Source: Curvibacter sp. GWA2_64_110
Lineage (GTDB): Bacteria; Pseudomonadota; Gammaproteobacteria; Burkholderiales; Burkholderiaceae_C
DNA: 64,000 nucleotides
NCBI GenBank assembly: GCA_001797315.1
Contig: MGPC01000038.1
Coordinates: 1-64,000, forward strand
Direction: 5' to 3'
The notes under the pieces are model-generated. The model was not told the origin of the DNA. It was given only the letters and a program-made list of their open reading frames with translations, and did not search any database. Of the stretch, positions 8,366-17,704 are shown one piece after another; the stretch's first letter is position 1; each line of letters starts with the position of its first letter. The translations under genes and the position numbers were made by a program.

Positions 8366-8818
8366 ATGAAAATAATCAGTACCCTTGTCCTCGCCAGCGC
8401 TGCGCTTGGGTTTGCCGGGGCGGCCTCGGCCCAGTTCGCCAAGCCGGACGATGCCATCAAGTACCGCAAGAACGCCTTGTTCGTGATGCAGCAGCATTAC
8501 GCCCGCATTGGTGCCATGGTCAGTGGCAAAGTTCCGTTCAATGCCAAAGCGGCGGCTGACAATGCCGCGATTGCCGAGAGCATGTCCAAGCTGCCCTGGT
8601 CTGCTTTTGGCGAAGATACGGACCTGGGTGACACCAAGGCCAAGCCGGAAATCTGGAAGGAGCAGGCCAAGTTCAAGCAAGCCGCCGACAAGATGCAGGG
8701 CGAAATGTCCAAGCTGGCCGCGGCAGCCAAGACCGGCAACCTGGACAGCATCAAGACCGCTTTTAATGCCACGTCGGGCACTTGCAAGGCCTGTCACGAC
8801 GACTTCCGCGCCAAATAA
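8366..8818 (+). CDS. Cytochrome c-prime (class II cytochrome c)
   Basis: Protein of 150 residues with an Sec signal peptide (cleavage likely after ASA, before QFAKPDD) and the haem site CKACH at residues 140-144 near the C-terminus, as in cytochromes c-prime, four-helix periplasmic proteins that bind NO and CO at a five-coordinate haem. Arg/Lys-rich DDFRAK closes the protein. It is divergent from the b561-type gene and followed by a strong terminator, so it is monocistronic. Confidence 0.92.
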   Translation: MKIISTLVLASAALGFAGAASAQFAKPDDAIKYRKNALFVMQQHYARIGAMVSGKVPFNAKAAADNAAIAESMSKLPWSAFGEDTDLGDTKAKPEIWKEQAKFKQAADKMQGEMSKLAAAAKTGNLDSIKTAFNATSGTCKACHDDFRAK

Positions 8819-8832
8819 GGCGGCGGGGCACG

Positions 8833-8863
8833 AAAAAGGGCGGTTCGATGAACCGCCCTTTTT
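8833..8863. terminator. Bidirectional terminator between cytochrome c-prime and TlpA-like genes
   Basis: AAAAAGGGCGGTTC (8833-8846) pairs perfectly with GAACCGCCCTTTTT (8850-8863) around loop GAT. The A-run and T-run allow use from both convergent genes. Confidence 0.93.
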
Positions 8864-8878
8864 GCATGGGAAAGACGT

Positions 8879-9376
8879 TCAGGCCTGCGCCAGCAGTTCC
8901 TCGATCAAGCGGTGCAGCTCGGCGAAATCCGGCTCGCCGATGTAGCGCTTCACGATTTCGCCACGCTTGTTCACGATGTAGGTGGTGGGGGTCAGGCGTA
9001 CATCTCCCCAGGCCTTGGCGACCGAACCGGTGTTGTCGATCGCCACCTGGAACGGCAGCTTGCGTGTTTCGGCAAAGTTCACCACATAGCTGGGCGGGTC
9101 GTAGCTCATGGCCACCGCCAGCGTGTCGAAGCCGCGCGCATGGTATTTGTCATGGGTGGCGATGATCTTGGGCATTTCGGCCACGCAGGTGGTGCAGCTG
9201 GTGGCCCAGAAGTTCACGAGCGTGACCCGGCCTTTGAGGTCGGCTGTGCTCTTTTTCGAACCGTCGAGCAGCACGAAGGTGGATTCGGGTGCGGCACTGG
9301 GACCGGAGGTCTGGAACATCATCCAGGCCGAGGCCACGATCACCAGGAATGCGGCAATATACAGGGCTCGTTTCAT
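8879..9376 (-). CDS. TlpA-like periplasmic thioredoxin
   Basis: Protein of 165 residues with an N-terminal membrane anchor or signal (LYIAAFLVIVASAWMMF) and the thioredoxin-like active site WATSCTTCVAEMP, Cys61 and Cys64, plus the cis-Pro region TPTTYIV. This is the TlpA/ResA redoxin family, which reduces periplasmic disulfides, often for cytochrome c or copper-site assembly. It is divergent from the DUF4197 gene and converges on the cytochrome c-prime gene. Confidence 0.88.
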   Translation of the reverse strand: MKRALYIAAFLVIVASAWMMFQTSGPSAAPESTFVLLDGSKKSTADLKGRVTLVNFWATSCTTCVAEMPKIIATHDKYHARGFDTLAVAMSYDPPSYVVNFAETRKLPFQVAIDNTGSVAKAWGDVRLTPTTYIVNKRGEIVKRYIGEPDFAELHRLIEELLAQA

Positions 9377-9391
9377 CTGCAGGGGACTTTC

Positions 9392-10096
9392 ATGGATCGT
9401 CGCGAGTTTAATTCCGTTTGGCTACCGGTGCTGGGCGTGTGCCTGGGTCTGTCGGCGACCGCGGCACGGGCCTTGTCCCTGGCCGACCTCAGCCAGGGAC
9501 AAGCCTCGCAGGGGCTGAAGGCGGCGCTGGAGCAGGGCGCCAAAGCGGCGGTGGCCCAACTGGGTCAAACAGATGGATTCCTCGGCAACGAAAAAGTTCG
9601 CATTCCTTTGCCCGGCTATCTCAACGATGCCGCATCGCTGCTGCGTACCTTTGGCCAGGGGGCGCGCCTGGATGAACTGGTGACTGCCATGAACCGGGCG
9701 GCCGAAGCGGCGGTGCCGCTGGCGCGCGATCTGCTGCTGGCGGCGGTGCGTGGCATGGGTATCGACGACGCCAAGAAGATCCTGGCTGGCGGCGAAACCT
9801 CCGTCACTGCCTTCTTTGCCGAGAAGACGCGTACCCCATTGAGCCAGAAATTCCTGCCGCTGGTGACGCGCAGTACGGAGAAGGTGGGACTGGCGGACAA
9901 ATACAACCAGGTGGCGGGCCGGGCTGCCGAGCTCGGCCTGATGCGGCGGGAAGATGCCAGCATCCAGCAGTACGTCACAGGCAAAGCGCTGGACGGCCTC
10001 TACCTGGTGATCGGCGAGGAGGAGCGCAAGATTCGGCGTGACCCGGTGGGCACCGACAGCGCCGTGCTGAGCAAGGTGTTCGGCGCACTGAAATAA
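9392..10096 (+). CDS. DUF4197 family protein, exported
   Basis: Protein of 234 residues; the signal region MDRREFNSVWLPVLGVCLGLSATAARA has an RRxF start resembling a Tat signal but without a full consensus. The rest (LSQGQASQGLKAALEQGAK, FFAEKTRTPLSQKFLPLV, YVTGKALDGLYLVIGEEERKIRRDP) matches the uncharacterised DUF4197 family. ATG at 9392 is preceded by AGGGGA. Function unknown; the divergent TlpA-like gene gives no clear hint. Confidence 0.82.
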   Translation: MDRREFNSVWLPVLGVCLGLSATAARALSLADLSQGQASQGLKAALEQGAKAAVAQLGQTDGFLGNEKVRIPLPGYLNDAASLLRTFGQGARLDELVTAMNRAAEAAVPLARDLLLAAVRGMGIDDAKKILAGGETSVTAFFAEKTRTPLSQKFLPLVTRSTEKVGLADKYNQVAGRAAELGLMRREDASIQQYVTGKALDGLYLVIGEEERKIRRDPVGTDSAVLSKVFGALK

Positions 10097-10156
10097 AGAC
10101 AAAGGGCTATTGCCGCAGTGATGCAGGCACCATGCTGGTGCCACGATAATCGGCCA

Positions 10157-10675
10157 ATGTCCCGTTTCTTCTGGATTCTCCTGGCCTGTGGCGCCTTGCT
10201 GGCCGGTTGCAGCCCCACGCTCAACTGGCGCGAAGTCCGCGTTGGCAGCGCCGGGCTCAAGGCTTTGCTGCCTTGCAAGCCGGATCAGGGCAGCCGCCGG
10301 ATGACATTGGCCGGTCTGGAGGTCGAGATGCAGATGGCTGGTTGTGAGGCCGGGGGCGCCCTGTTTGCCGTGGCCCACGTCGATCTCGGGGACGCCGGCA
10401 AGGCGGTGGCAGCGCAGGCGCAATGGCAAGCGGCCATGCTGGCCAATATGCAGGCTGGGACTCCCCAGTTGGCACCTTACAGCGTCAAGGGCGCAGCGGT
10501 TCAGCCGCCGCCGTTGCGCCTGAGCGCGCAGGGCCGGCGTGCCGACGGCAGTGCCGTGATGGCGCAGGCGGTGTGGTTTGTGCAGGAAAAACACCTTTAC
10601 CACGCGGTCATTTATGCCGATAAGGTGGGGTCTGATGCGGCCGAGCCGTTCTTTTCGGGATTCGAATTTCAATGA
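10157..10675 (+). CDS. Putative lipoprotein of unknown function
   Basis: Protein of 172 residues with a short signal peptide ending in lipobox LLAGC, so a lipoprotein is expected. I do not recognise a family. The mature part has three further Cys (in LLPCKPD and MAGCEAGG) and ends VGSDAAEPFFSGFEFQ. An upstream ATG at 10118 would break the signal peptide and was rejected. Its stop overlaps the MFS start by four bases, so the two are probably cotranslated. Confidence 0.75.
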   Translation: MSRFFWILLACGALLAGCSPTLNWREVRVGSAGLKALLPCKPDQGSRRMTLAGLEVEMQMAGCEAGGALFAVAHVDLGDAGKAVAAQAQWQAAMLANMQAGTPQLAPYSVKGAAVQPPPLRLSAQGRRADGSAVMAQAVWFVQEKHLYHAVIYADKVGSDAAEPFFSGFEFQ

Positions 10676-11913
10676 CGATGTTGTCGCGGCGCACCGCCGT
10701 GGTGGTCTTTTTGGCCTTTGCCTTTGCCTACTTCTTTTCGGCCCTGATCCGTGCCATCACGGCCACGCTGTCGCCGACGCTGACGCAGGAGTTCGCGCTC
10801 AACGCGCGCGATCTGGGCCTGCTCGCCGGCGGCTACTTCCTTGGCTTTGCCGCCATGCAATTGCCCTTGGGCAACTGGCTGGACCGTCATGGTCCGAAGA
10901 AGGTGATCCTGAGTTTTCTGGCGGTGGCCGTGGCCGGGTGTGTGGCATTTTCATGGGCCACCAGCTTCGCTGGCCTGCTGCTGGCGCGCATCTTGTGCGG
11001 TGTCGGCCTGGGCGCCTGCCTGATGGCGCCGCTCACCGGCTACCGCCGCTGGTTTGGCGCGACCACGCAGCTGCGCACCAATTCCTGGATGCTGATGACC
11101 GGCTCCATGGGCATGGTGGCTTCCACGCTGCCGGTGCAGTGGCTCATGCCGCTGCTGGGCTGGCGTCCGCTGTTTTGGGGGCTGGCCGGCACGATGGCGC
11201 TGTCCATGGCGGTGATCGCCTGGCAGGTTCCGTCCTGGCAGGTGCCGCCATCAGCGGTGGGACAGGCGCAGCCTCAACGCAGCTACGCTGAAGTCTGGCG
11301 CCATCCCTACTTTCGCAAGATGACGCCGATCGGCTTCGTCAACTACGGCGGCATGGTGGCGATCCAGACGCTGTGGGCCATGCCCTGGATGATCCGGGTG
11401 GCCGGCTACACGCCAGAACAGGCCGCCACCGGCCTGTTCTGGCTCAACGTGGCCATGCTGCTCACCTTCTGGTCCTGGGGTTTGCTCAACCCCTGGCTGG
11501 CACGGCGTGGCTTCTCTGCCGATCGCCTGATCACCCTGGGAACACCGCTCAGCCTGTTGCTGCTTGCTATTCTTTGTATAGCTGGTGACGCCCATTCATC
11601 CTGGTCTGGAGCACTATTGGTCTTGTTTTGTGTGAGCAGTACCTTTATTTCGCTGGCGCAGCCGGCGGTGGGCATGGCCTTTCCGCCCGACCTGGCTGGC
11701 CGGGCGCTGTCAGCCTACAACCTGGTCATTTTCTCCGGCATTTTCGTCGTGCAGTGGGGCATCGGCTTGCTGATTGACGGTTTGCAGGCGCTGGGCTGGG
11801 CGCAAGCGCGGGCGTTTCAGGGCGCGCTGGCCGTCTTCCTGACACTGTGTGCCATCTCTTACATGTATTTCCTGGCGGCAAAAAGCCATAATCAGGCATC
11901 CACCGCGTCATGA
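10672..11913 (+). CDS. Major facilitator superfamily transporter
   Basis: Protein of 413 residues with about 12 hydrophobic segments; LGNWLDRHGPKKVIL after the second helix is the MFS loop 2-3 motif. Family resemblance is to nitrate/sugar-type or cyanate-type MFS carriers, substrate unknown. The start overlaps the lipoprotein gene and the stop overlaps the EIIA gene (ATGA), putting a secondary transporter in one operon with a PTS. Bases 11566-11613, encoding about residues 299-314, are a copy of the dispersed palindromic repeat inserted in frame. Confidence 0.87.
   Translation: MTMLSRRTAVVVFLAFAFAYFFSALIRAITATLSPTLTQEFALNARDLGLLAGGYFLGFAAMQLPLGNWLDRHGPKKVILSFLAVAVAGCVAFSWATSFAGLLLARILCGVGLGACLMAPLTGYRRWFGATTQLRTNSWMLMTGSMGMVASTLPVQWLMPLLGWRPLFWGLAGTMALSMAVIAWQVPSWQVPPSAVGQAQPQRSYAEVWRHPYFRKMTPIGFVNYGGMVAIQTLWAMPWMIRVAGYTPEQAATGLFWLNVAMLLTFWSWGLLNPWLARRGFSADRLITLGTPLSLLLLAILCIAGDAHSSWSGALLVLFCVSSTFISLAQPAVGMAFPPDLAGRALSAYNLVIFSGIFVVQWGIGLLIDGLQALGWAQARAFQGALAVFLTLCAISYMYFLAAKSHNQASTAS
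11566..11613 (+). repeat. Dispersed palindromic element, copy within MFS gene
   Basis: Core GCTATTCTTTGTATAGC (11566-11582) followed by TGGTGACGCCCATTCATCC, matching the tail seen in the other copies. Translated in frame as LAILCIAGDAHSSWSGA within a hydrophobic stretch. Confidence 0.75.
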
Positions 11914-12305
11914 ACAACGGCATCTTCATCATCGCCCATGCCCCGCTGGCCAGTGCTTTGCGCCAGTGCGTGGCCCATGTCTTTCCCGAGCGGGTGGGCG
12001 ATGTGCTGGCCTTTGATGTGTCGCCCGACGCGACGGCACAGGAGAGCCTGGCCGAGGCGCGACGGGCGGTGGCGGCGCAGTTCGGCGGCGCGCCGGTGCT
12101 GTTGCTGACCGATGTCATGGGGGCCACACCCTGCAATGTGGCGCGACAGCTGCTGGGCAGCGTACCGGCCCGGCTGGTGGCGGGCGTGAACCTGCCCATG
12201 CTGCTGCGTGCGCTGACTTATCAGGACGAGCCGATCGATGAGCTGACGGCGCGCGCCGTCAGCGGCGGCAGCCAGGGCGTGATGCAGGTGGCTGCCAGTG
12301 CGTAA
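11910..12305 (+). CDS. PTS EIIA component, mannose/fructose (EIIA-Man) family
   Basis: Protein of 131 residues, MNNGIFIIAHAPLASAL, with the phosphorylated His10 typical of the EIIA-Man fold, and LLLTDVMGATPCNVAR as the second conserved block. It would take phosphate from HPr, encoded next. No EIIB, EIIC or EIID gene is nearby, so the role is probably regulatory, not sugar uptake. Starts within the end of the MFS gene (four-base overlap). Confidence 0.92.
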   Translation: MNNGIFIIAHAPLASALRQCVAHVFPERVGDVLAFDVSPDATAQESLAEARRAVAAQFGGAPVLLLTDVMGATPCNVARQLLGSVPARLVAGVNLPMLLRALTYQDEPIDELTARAVSGGSQGVMQVAASA

Positions 12306-12344
12306 GCGTGCAGGACGAAGAAAAGAACAACGAGGACAGAAAGA

Positions 12345-12614
12345 ATGACCAAGGCCAGTGCGACTATTAGCAACAAGCTCGGGCTGCATGCCCGTGCTTC
12401 AGCCAAACTCACCAAGCTGGCAGGCAGCTTTCCCTGTGAGATCTGGATCGCGCGCGGTGAGCGCCGCGTCAATGCCAAGAGCATCATGGGCGTGATGATG
12501 CTGGCGGCCGGCATCGGCACCACGGTCGAACTCGATGCCGAGGGGGACCGCGCACAGGAAGCCATCGATGCCATGCTGGCCCTGATCAACGACAAGTTCG
12601 GGGAAGGGGAGTGA
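12345..12614 (+). CDS. ptsH: Phosphocarrier protein HPr
   Basis: Protein of 89 residues with the active site KLGLHARASAKL, His15, and NAKSIMGVMMLA, where Ser46 is the site used by HPr kinase in organisms that have it. HPr passes phosphate from EI to EIIA. GAGGACAG lies upstream of the ATG at 12345. Flanked by the EIIA-Man and EI genes. Confidence 0.96.
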   Translation: MTKASATISNKLGLHARASAKLTKLAGSFPCEIWIARGERRVNAKSIMGVMMLAAGIGTTVELDAEGDRAQEAIDAMLALINDKFGEGE

Positions 12615-12630
12615 ACGTGGAGCGCATGCC

Positions 12631-14403
12631 ATGACTTTTTCCATCCACGGCCTGGCGGTCGCGCGCGGTATTGCCATCGGGCGAGCCGTGCTGGTGGCTT
12701 CCAGCCGCGTGGATGTGGCGCACTACTTCATCGAGCCCTCCCAGGTCGAGAGCGAGATCGACCGTGTGCGTTGCGGCCGCAATGCCGTGGTGGATGAAAT
12801 CCACCGCTTGCAGCAGACCATTTCCCAGCTCGGGCCGAAGGACGCGCCGCACGAGTTGCGGGCCCTGCTTGATGTGCACCTGATGATGCTGCAGGACGAG
12901 GAGCTGATCGGCGGCGTCAAGCACTGGATTCAGGCCCGCCTCTACAACGCCGAGTGGGCGCTGACCACCCAGCTGGAGATGGTGGCGCGCCAGTTCGACG
13001 AGATGGAGGACGAGTACCTGCGCGAGCGCAAGGCCGACCTGGAGCAGATCACCGAGAAAGTGTTGCGCGCCATGCAGGGCGCACCCTCGCCGGTCATTCC
13101 CCTGCCGGTGCGCAGTGGGCGCAAGGCGTCGCAGCAGGATTGGCAGCTTGATGACACCGACGTGCCGCTGGTGCTGATCGCGCACGAGTTGTCACCCTCC
13201 GACATGCTGCAGTTCAAGCAAGGCGTGTTTGCCGGCTTCGTCACCGATGTGGGTGGCAAGACCTCGCACACGGCCATCGTGGCGCGCAGCATGGACATTC
13301 CGGCCGTGGTGGGCGCGCGCACGGCCAGCCAGCTGGTGCGGCAGGACGACTGGGTCATCATCGATGGCGATGCCGGTGTGGTCATCGTCGACCCCTCGCC
13401 CATCATCCTGGCCGAGTACGGCTACAAGCAGCGCCAAGTGGAACTGGAACGCAGCCGTCTGGGGCGGCTGCTCAACACGCCGGCCATCACGCTGGACGGC
13501 GAAAAGGTTGAACTGCTGGCCAATATCGAGATGCCGGAAGATGCACCGGTGGCCGTGCGGGCGGGCGCGGTCGGCGTCGGTTTGTTCCGCAGCGAATTTC
13601 TGTTCATGGGACGTCAGCAGAACCAGCTGCCTGACGAAGAGGAGCAGTACCAGGCCTATCGGCGTGCAGTCGAAGGCATGAACGGTTTGCCGGTGACCAT
13701 CCGCACCGTGGACGTCGGCGCCGACAAGCCCATGGACGGCAACCTCCCCGAGACGGCCTACCTCAATCCGGCACTCGGCTTGCGCGCCATCCGCTGGAGC
13801 CTGGCTGATCCGGACATGTTCGTCACCCAGCTACGCGCCATCCTGCGCGCGGCGATCCATGGCCGGGTAAAGATGCTGATCCCGATGCTGGCGCACCTGG
13901 GCGAAATCCGCCAGACCCTGGCGCTCATCGAGCAGGCGCGCACCGAACTCATGCGCGAAGACGTGCCCTTTGGGGTTGTGGAACTGGGCGCCATGATCGA
14001 AATTCCGGCTGCGGCGCTGACGCTCAAGACCTTTCTCAAGCATTTTGATTTTCTGTCCATCGGCACCAATGACCTGATCCAGTACACCCTGGCGATCGAT
14101 CGCGCCGACGAGTCGGTGGCCCATCTCTACGACCCGCTGCACCCGGCCGTGCTTCGCCTGGTGGCCGACACCATCGCCGAATGCCGCACCCAGGGCAAGG
14201 AAGTCAGCGTCTGCGGCGAAATGGCCGGCGATGTGGCCATGACGCGCCTGCTGCTCGGCCTGGGCCTGCGCAGCTTCTCCATGCACCCGGCGCAGATCCT
14301 GGCGGTCAAGCAGGAGGTGCTGCGTGCCGACACGGCCAAGCTCACGCCCTGGGCGCAGGCCGTTCTGGCGCATGACGAGCCGGCCTCGCTGCTGGCGGGC
14401 TGA
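12631..14403 (+). CDS. ptsI: PTS enzyme I (phosphoenolpyruvate-protein phosphotransferase)
   Basis: Protein of 590 residues. The phospho-His domain shows TDVGGKTSHTAIVARSMDIPAVVG with His213; the PEP-binding barrel shows GVGLFRSEFLFM, NPALGLRAIRWSL, and FLSIGTNDLIQYTLAIDR, then VSVCGEMAGD with the active Cys. EI starts the PTS phosphorelay from PEP to HPr. It closes the EIIA-HPr-EI operon; spacing to ptsH is 16 bases. Confidence 0.97.
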   Translation: MTFSIHGLAVARGIAIGRAVLVASSRVDVAHYFIEPSQVESEIDRVRCGRNAVVDEIHRLQQTISQLGPKDAPHELRALLDVHLMMLQDEELIGGVKHWIQARLYNAEWALTTQLEMVARQFDEMEDEYLRERKADLEQITEKVLRAMQGAPSPVIPLPVRSGRKASQQDWQLDDTDVPLVLIAHELSPSDMLQFKQGVFAGFVTDVGGKTSHTAIVARSMDIPAVVGARTASQLVRQDDWVIIDGDAGVVIVDPSPIILAEYGYKQRQVELERSRLGRLLNTPAITLDGEKVELLANIEMPEDAPVAVRAGAVGVGLFRSEFLFMGRQQNQLPDEEEQYQAYRRAVEGMNGLPVTIRTVDVGADKPMDGNLPETAYLNPALGLRAIRWSLADPDMFVTQLRAILRAAIHGRVKMLIPMLAHLGEIRQTLALIEQARTELMREDVPFGVVELGAMIEIPAAALTLKTFLKHFDFLSIGTNDLIQYTLAIDRADESVAHLYDPLHPAVLRLVADTIAECRTQGKEVSVCGEMAGDVAMTRLLLGLGLRSFSMHPAQILAVKQEVLRADTAKLTPWAQAVLAHDEPASLLAG

Positions 14404-14483
14404 CGTGCTGGATTGAGCTGCATCAAGGCCGCCGCCGAGGTGCAGTTGCAGACTCCGTGGGGTATCAACTTCCGGATTTTTTC

Positions 14484-14831
14484 ATGAGCACCTTCGATCA
14501 TGCGGGCCTGATCCAGGACATCAACGAATGCCTGGCACCCTTTCGCAAGGCGCAGCCCGACGCCATGGCGGGCTTTGGCCAGCTGGCGCGCGCGTCCATG
14601 GCTGAGGGGGCCGTCAGCACCAAGCACAAGGAGCTGATGGCGCTGGCCATCGGCGTCACGCAGCGCTGCTCCGGCTGCATCGGCTTTCACGTCAAGGCAC
14701 TGCACAAGCTGGGCTGTACGCGCGCCGAGCTGGAGGAGACGCTGGCGGTGTGCGTCTACATGGGCGGTGGCCCGGCGCTGATGTACGCGGCCGAGGCGAT
14801 CAAGGCCTGGGATGCCATGGCGCCGGCCTGA
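14484..14831 (+). CDS. Carboxymuconolactone decarboxylase / AhpD-like protein
   Basis: Protein of 115 residues with the AhpD-type redox motif KELMALAIGVTQRCSGCIGFHVKALHKLG: Glu, CxxC and His in the usual spacing. Such proteins act as small thiol oxidoreductases or peroxidases; the sequence does not tell which. ATG at 14484 was chosen; a GTG at 14457 is possible but has no better ribosome-binding site. It stands alone after ptsI and is followed by an intergenic repeat copy. Confidence 0.87.
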   Translation: MSTFDHAGLIQDINECLAPFRKAQPDAMAGFGQLARASMAEGAVSTKHKELMALAIGVTQRCSGCIGFHVKALHKLGCTRAELEETLAVCVYMGGGPALMYAAEAIKAWDAMAPA

Positions 14832-14849
14832 TTCGGCATGAAATTGGCG

Positions 14850-14894
14850 CCTGGCCCTTGCTGATTAAGCGCGGGCAGCTATCCATTTTGTAGC
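14850..14894 (-). repeat. Dispersed palindromic element, intergenic copy
   Basis: On the minus strand the core GCTACAAAATGGATAGC (14894-14878) is followed by TGCCCGCGCTTAATCAGCA, close to the consensus tail. It lies between the convergent AhpD-like and methyltransferase genes. Confidence 0.85.
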
Positions 14895-14911
14895 AAATAG
14901 AGGTATGACGC

Positions 14912-15601
14912 TTAACGCCTGCGCAGCAGATTGACGCGCATCGGGCGCACAAAGTGGGCGCCGTCAGGCGTCATGTGCGGCTCGAAGCGCGCGCGTACGG
15001 CGGCCAGCGTGGCGGCATCGAGCCGGTGGGTGACGAAGGTGACGCCGATCATGCGCTGCTCGAACTCGGCGAAGTCGCGGTAGTGCACCGGGGTCTCGAA
15101 GAAGACTTCCTCCACCTGTTCCCAGGCGCCGGAGGCCACGGCCTGGTGCACGGCGCGCAAGGCGGCGGCACGCACGATCTCTTCGTCGTGGAACAGGCGC
15201 ATCACCTCGTTGAGTGCGCCGGCAAACACCGGCTCCGACACATAGAGCAGCCCCTGCGGCTGCAGCACGCGGTGCACTTCGGCCAAGGCCTGGTCGAGCA
15301 GATCCAGCGGCACGTGGTGCAGCGACTTCAGCATCAGCGCCAGGTCGAAACTGCCGTCGGCAAAGGGAATGGCTTGCGCACCGGCCTGCACGAAATGCAG
15401 GCGCTCCTGCGGTTTGAGCCGGTTCTTCGCCATCTGGCGCTCGTCCACCTCCAGCCCGGTGACTTCGCAGGACGGATAACGCTCGAGCAGTTGGCGCGAC
15501 AGGTGCGCCGCGCCGCAGCCGAGTTCGATGATGCGCGAATGCTGCGGCAAGTCGACCAGCGACTGCAGCAGCTCGAGCTCGTCGGTCACCAGACGTGTCA
15601 T
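14912..15601 (-). CDS. Class I SAM-dependent methyltransferase
   Basis: Protein of 229 residues with motif [17 protein letters not shown] near residue 22, acidic loop [11 protein letters not shown], and motif [16 protein letters not shown], a Rossmann-type methyltransferase of the UbiE/type-11 kind. Target unknown. Its start overlaps the lipA stop by four bases (ATGA), so it is translationally coupled to lipoyl synthase, which itself uses SAM as a radical source; a functional link is only suggested by this overlap. Confidence 0.85.
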   Translation of the reverse strand: MTRLVTDELELLQSLVDLPQHSRIIELGCGAAHLSRQLLERYPSCEVTGLEVDERQMAKNRLKPQERLHFVQAGAQAIPFADGSFDLALMLKSLHHVPLDLLDQALAEVHRVLQPQGLLYVSEPVFAGALNEVMRLFHDEEIVRAAALRAVHQAVASGAWEQVEEVFFETPVHYRDFAEFEQRMIGVTFVTHRLDAATLAAVRARFEPHMTPDGAHFVRPMRVNLLRRR

Positions 15602-16602
15602 CGGGCCAGGCTGGCGGCATGCGCCTGCTGGTCGGCGTGGTAGCTCGAGCGCACCATGGCGCCCACCGCGGCGTGGGTGAAGCCCATCTTGTAGGCTTCC
15701 TGCTCGAACATCTTGAAGGTGTCCGGATGCACATAACGCCTGACCGGCAGGTGCGAATTGGAGGGCGCGAGGTACTGGCCGATGGTCAGCATCTCGATGT
15801 CGTGCGCACGCATGTCGCGCATCGTCGCCAGAATCTCTTCGTCGGTCTCACCCAGGCCGACCATCAGGCCGCTCTTGGTCGGCACGTTCGGGAACAGGGC
15901 CTTGAACTTTTTCAGCAGGTTGAGCGAGAACTGGTAGTCGCTGCCCGGGCGCGCTTGTTTGTACAGGCGCGGCACGGTTTCCAGGTTGTGGTTCATCACG
16001 TCCGGCGGTGCGGCCTTCAGGATCTCCAGTGCACGGTCGTCGCGGCCGCGGAAGTCGGGTACCAGCACCTCGATCTGCGTCTGCGGCGATAGCTCGCGCG
16101 TCTTGCGGATGCAGTCGACGAAGTGGCCGGCGCCACCGTCGCGCAGGTCGTCGCGGTCGACGCTGGTGATCACCACGTACTTGAGCTTGAGCGCGGCAAT
16201 GGTCTTGGCCAGGTTCTCGGGCTCATTGACGTCCAACGGGTCCGGGCGGCCGTGGCCAACGTCGCAGAAGGGGCAACGGCGCGTGCACTTGTCGCCCATG
16301 ATCATGAAGGTGGCCGTGCCCTTGCCGAAGCATTCGCCGATGTTGGGACAGCTGGCTTCCTCGCACACCGTGACCAGCTTGTTCGAGCGCAGGATGTCCT
16401 TGATCTCGTAGAAGCGCGTGCTGGGCGAACCGGCCTTGACGCGGATCCACTCGGGCTTCTTCAGCACTTCGCCGGCTTCCACCTTGACCGGGATGCGCGA
16501 GAGCTTGGCGGCAGCCTTCTGCTTGGCCGATGGGTCGTAGTTGTCGACGGATTGCTCTTCACGGACAGTGGGGCGGACCGTGCTGGATTCAGGGGTGCTC
16601 AT
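15598..16602 (-). CDS. lipA: Lipoyl synthase
   Basis: Protein of 334 residues with the two 4Fe-4S sites of Lip[13 protein letters not shown] for the auxiliary cluster and [13 protein letters not shown], the radical-SAM CxxxCxxC motif. LipA inserts two sulfurs into octanoyl groups on carrier domains of pyruvate and 2-oxoglutarate dehydrogenases and the glycine cleavage H protein. LipB is encoded immediately upstream in the same direction, as usual. N-terminal 50 residues are variable and start MSTPESSTV. Confidence 0.97.
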   Translation of the reverse strand: MSTPESSTVRPTVREEQSVDNYDPSAKQKAAAKLSRIPVKVEAGEVLKKPEWIRVKAGSPSTRFYEIKDILRSNKLVTVCEEASCPNIGECFGKGTATFMIMGDKCTRRCPFCDVGHGRPDPLDVNEPENLAKTIAALKLKYVVITSVDRDDLRDGGAGHFVDCIRKTRELSPQTQIEVLVPDFRGRDDRALEILKAAPPDVMNHNLETVPRLYKQARPGSDYQFSLNLLKKFKALFPNVPTKSGLMVGLGETDEEILATMRDMRAHDIEMLTIGQYLAPSNSHLPVRRYVHPDTFKMFEQEAYKMGFTHAAVGAMVRSSYHADQQAHAASLAR

Positions 16603-16618
16603 GGTGTGATGTCGGCGC

Positions 16619-17311
16619 TCAAGGCGCCAAATAGGTAACGAGCTTTTGGCTCAAAACATTGGCAGCGTCCGTCCAGTCGACGGATACCCCGATTGTAGAA
16701 AGGTCCACGGTTTGCAGCCCGGCGTAGCCGCAGGGGTTGATGCGCGAGTAGGGTTCCAGGTCCATGGCGACGTTGAGCGCCACGCCGTGGTAGGTGCAGT
16801 TGCGGCTGACCTTGATCCCCAAGGCGGCGATCTTGCCCAGGCCGGTGAAATCGGGCGCGGTGGCGCCGGCGGCCGATTTTTGCGGTCGCTGCGGCAGCAG
16901 GGCGTGCGCGGTCGGGTCGTCCAGCCGCACATAGATGCCGGGCGCGCCGGCCACACGGTGGCCGGTGACGCCGAAATGCGCCAGTGTCTTGATGACGGCC
17001 TCTTCCACGCGGTAGACATACTCCTTGACGAAGTAGCCGGCGCGTTTGAGGTCGAGCAGCGGGTAGGCCACCACCTGACCCGGGCCGTGGTAGGTGACCT
17101 GGCCGCCGCGGTTGGTGGCTACCACGGGAATGTCACCCGGCACCAGCACGTGGTCGGCCTGGCCCGCCAGGCCTTGCGTGAACACCGGCGGGTGCTCGCA
17201 GATCCAGAGCTCGTCCGGCGTGTCGGCCGTGCGCGCGGCGGTGAAGGTCTGCATGGCGGCATAGGTGGGCACGTAGTCGACCCGGCCGAGCTGACGAATT
17301 TCGATGGTCAT
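16619..17311 (-). CDS. lipB: Octanoyl-ACP:protein N-octanoyltransferase
   Basis: Protein of 230 residues with the LipB blocks [44 protein letters not shown], and the active Cys in [10 protein letters not shown], with the conserved Lys in [13 protein letters not shown]. It moves octanoate from acyl carrier protein to apo-enzymes, the step before LipA. Gap to lipA is 16 bases, an operon arrangement. Confidence 0.96.
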   Translation of the reverse strand: MTIEIRQLGRVDYVPTYAAMQTFTAARTADTPDELWICEHPPVFTQGLAGQADHVLVPGDIPVVATNRGGQVTYHGPGQVVAYPLLDLKRAGYFVKEYVYRVEEAVIKTLAHFGVTGHRVAGAPGIYVRLDDPTAHALLPQRPQKSAAGATAPDFTGLGKIAALGIKVSRNCTYHGVALNVAMDLEPYSRINPCGYAGLQTVDLSTIGVSVDWTDAANVLSQKLVTYLAP

Positions 17312-17401
17312 GTCAGCTTGCCCGGCTCCGCTCTTGGCTTGTGGAATCTTTCATAAGGCCGCTCTTGCGTTGGTTGTGTGAAAGAAAAGTGCCAAAAATT
17401 T

Positions 17402-17704
17402 TTACAAGACCACTTTCACCATCGGGTGAGTGGACAGCGTGCGGTACAGCTCGTCGAGCTGCTCGCGGCTGGTGGCCGTGATGGTGATGGTGATGCCGAG
17501 GTAGTTGCCGCCCTTGCTCTCGCGCAGTTCGATGGTGCTGGCGTCGAATACCGGGTCGAAGACATGCGCGATCGTGGTCACGGCATGGACGAAACCGTCC
17601 ACGCGCGCGCCCATGATCTTGATCGGGAACTGGCAGGGGTACTCGATCAGCGTGTCGGTGCGCGGGTTGCTGCCGGGGGCGGCAGACGAGGGGGGCTGGC
17701 TCAT
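17402..17704 (-). CDS. DUF493/YbeD family protein
   Basis: Protein of 100 residues; YPCQFPIKIMGARVDGFVHAV and the C-terminal YRTLSTHPMVKVVL match the YbeD (DUF493, ACT-like fold) family, which occurs next to lipB in many proteobacteria and has an unknown, perhaps allosteric, role in lipoate metabolism. Its start overlaps the stop of the aminotransferase gene upstream (ATGA). The first 18 residues are low complexity. Confidence 0.9.
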   Translation of the reverse strand: MSQPPSSAAPGSNPRTDTLIEYPCQFPIKIMGARVDGFVHAVTTIAHVFDPVFDASTIELRESKGGNYLGITITITATSREQLDELYRTLSTHPMVKVVL

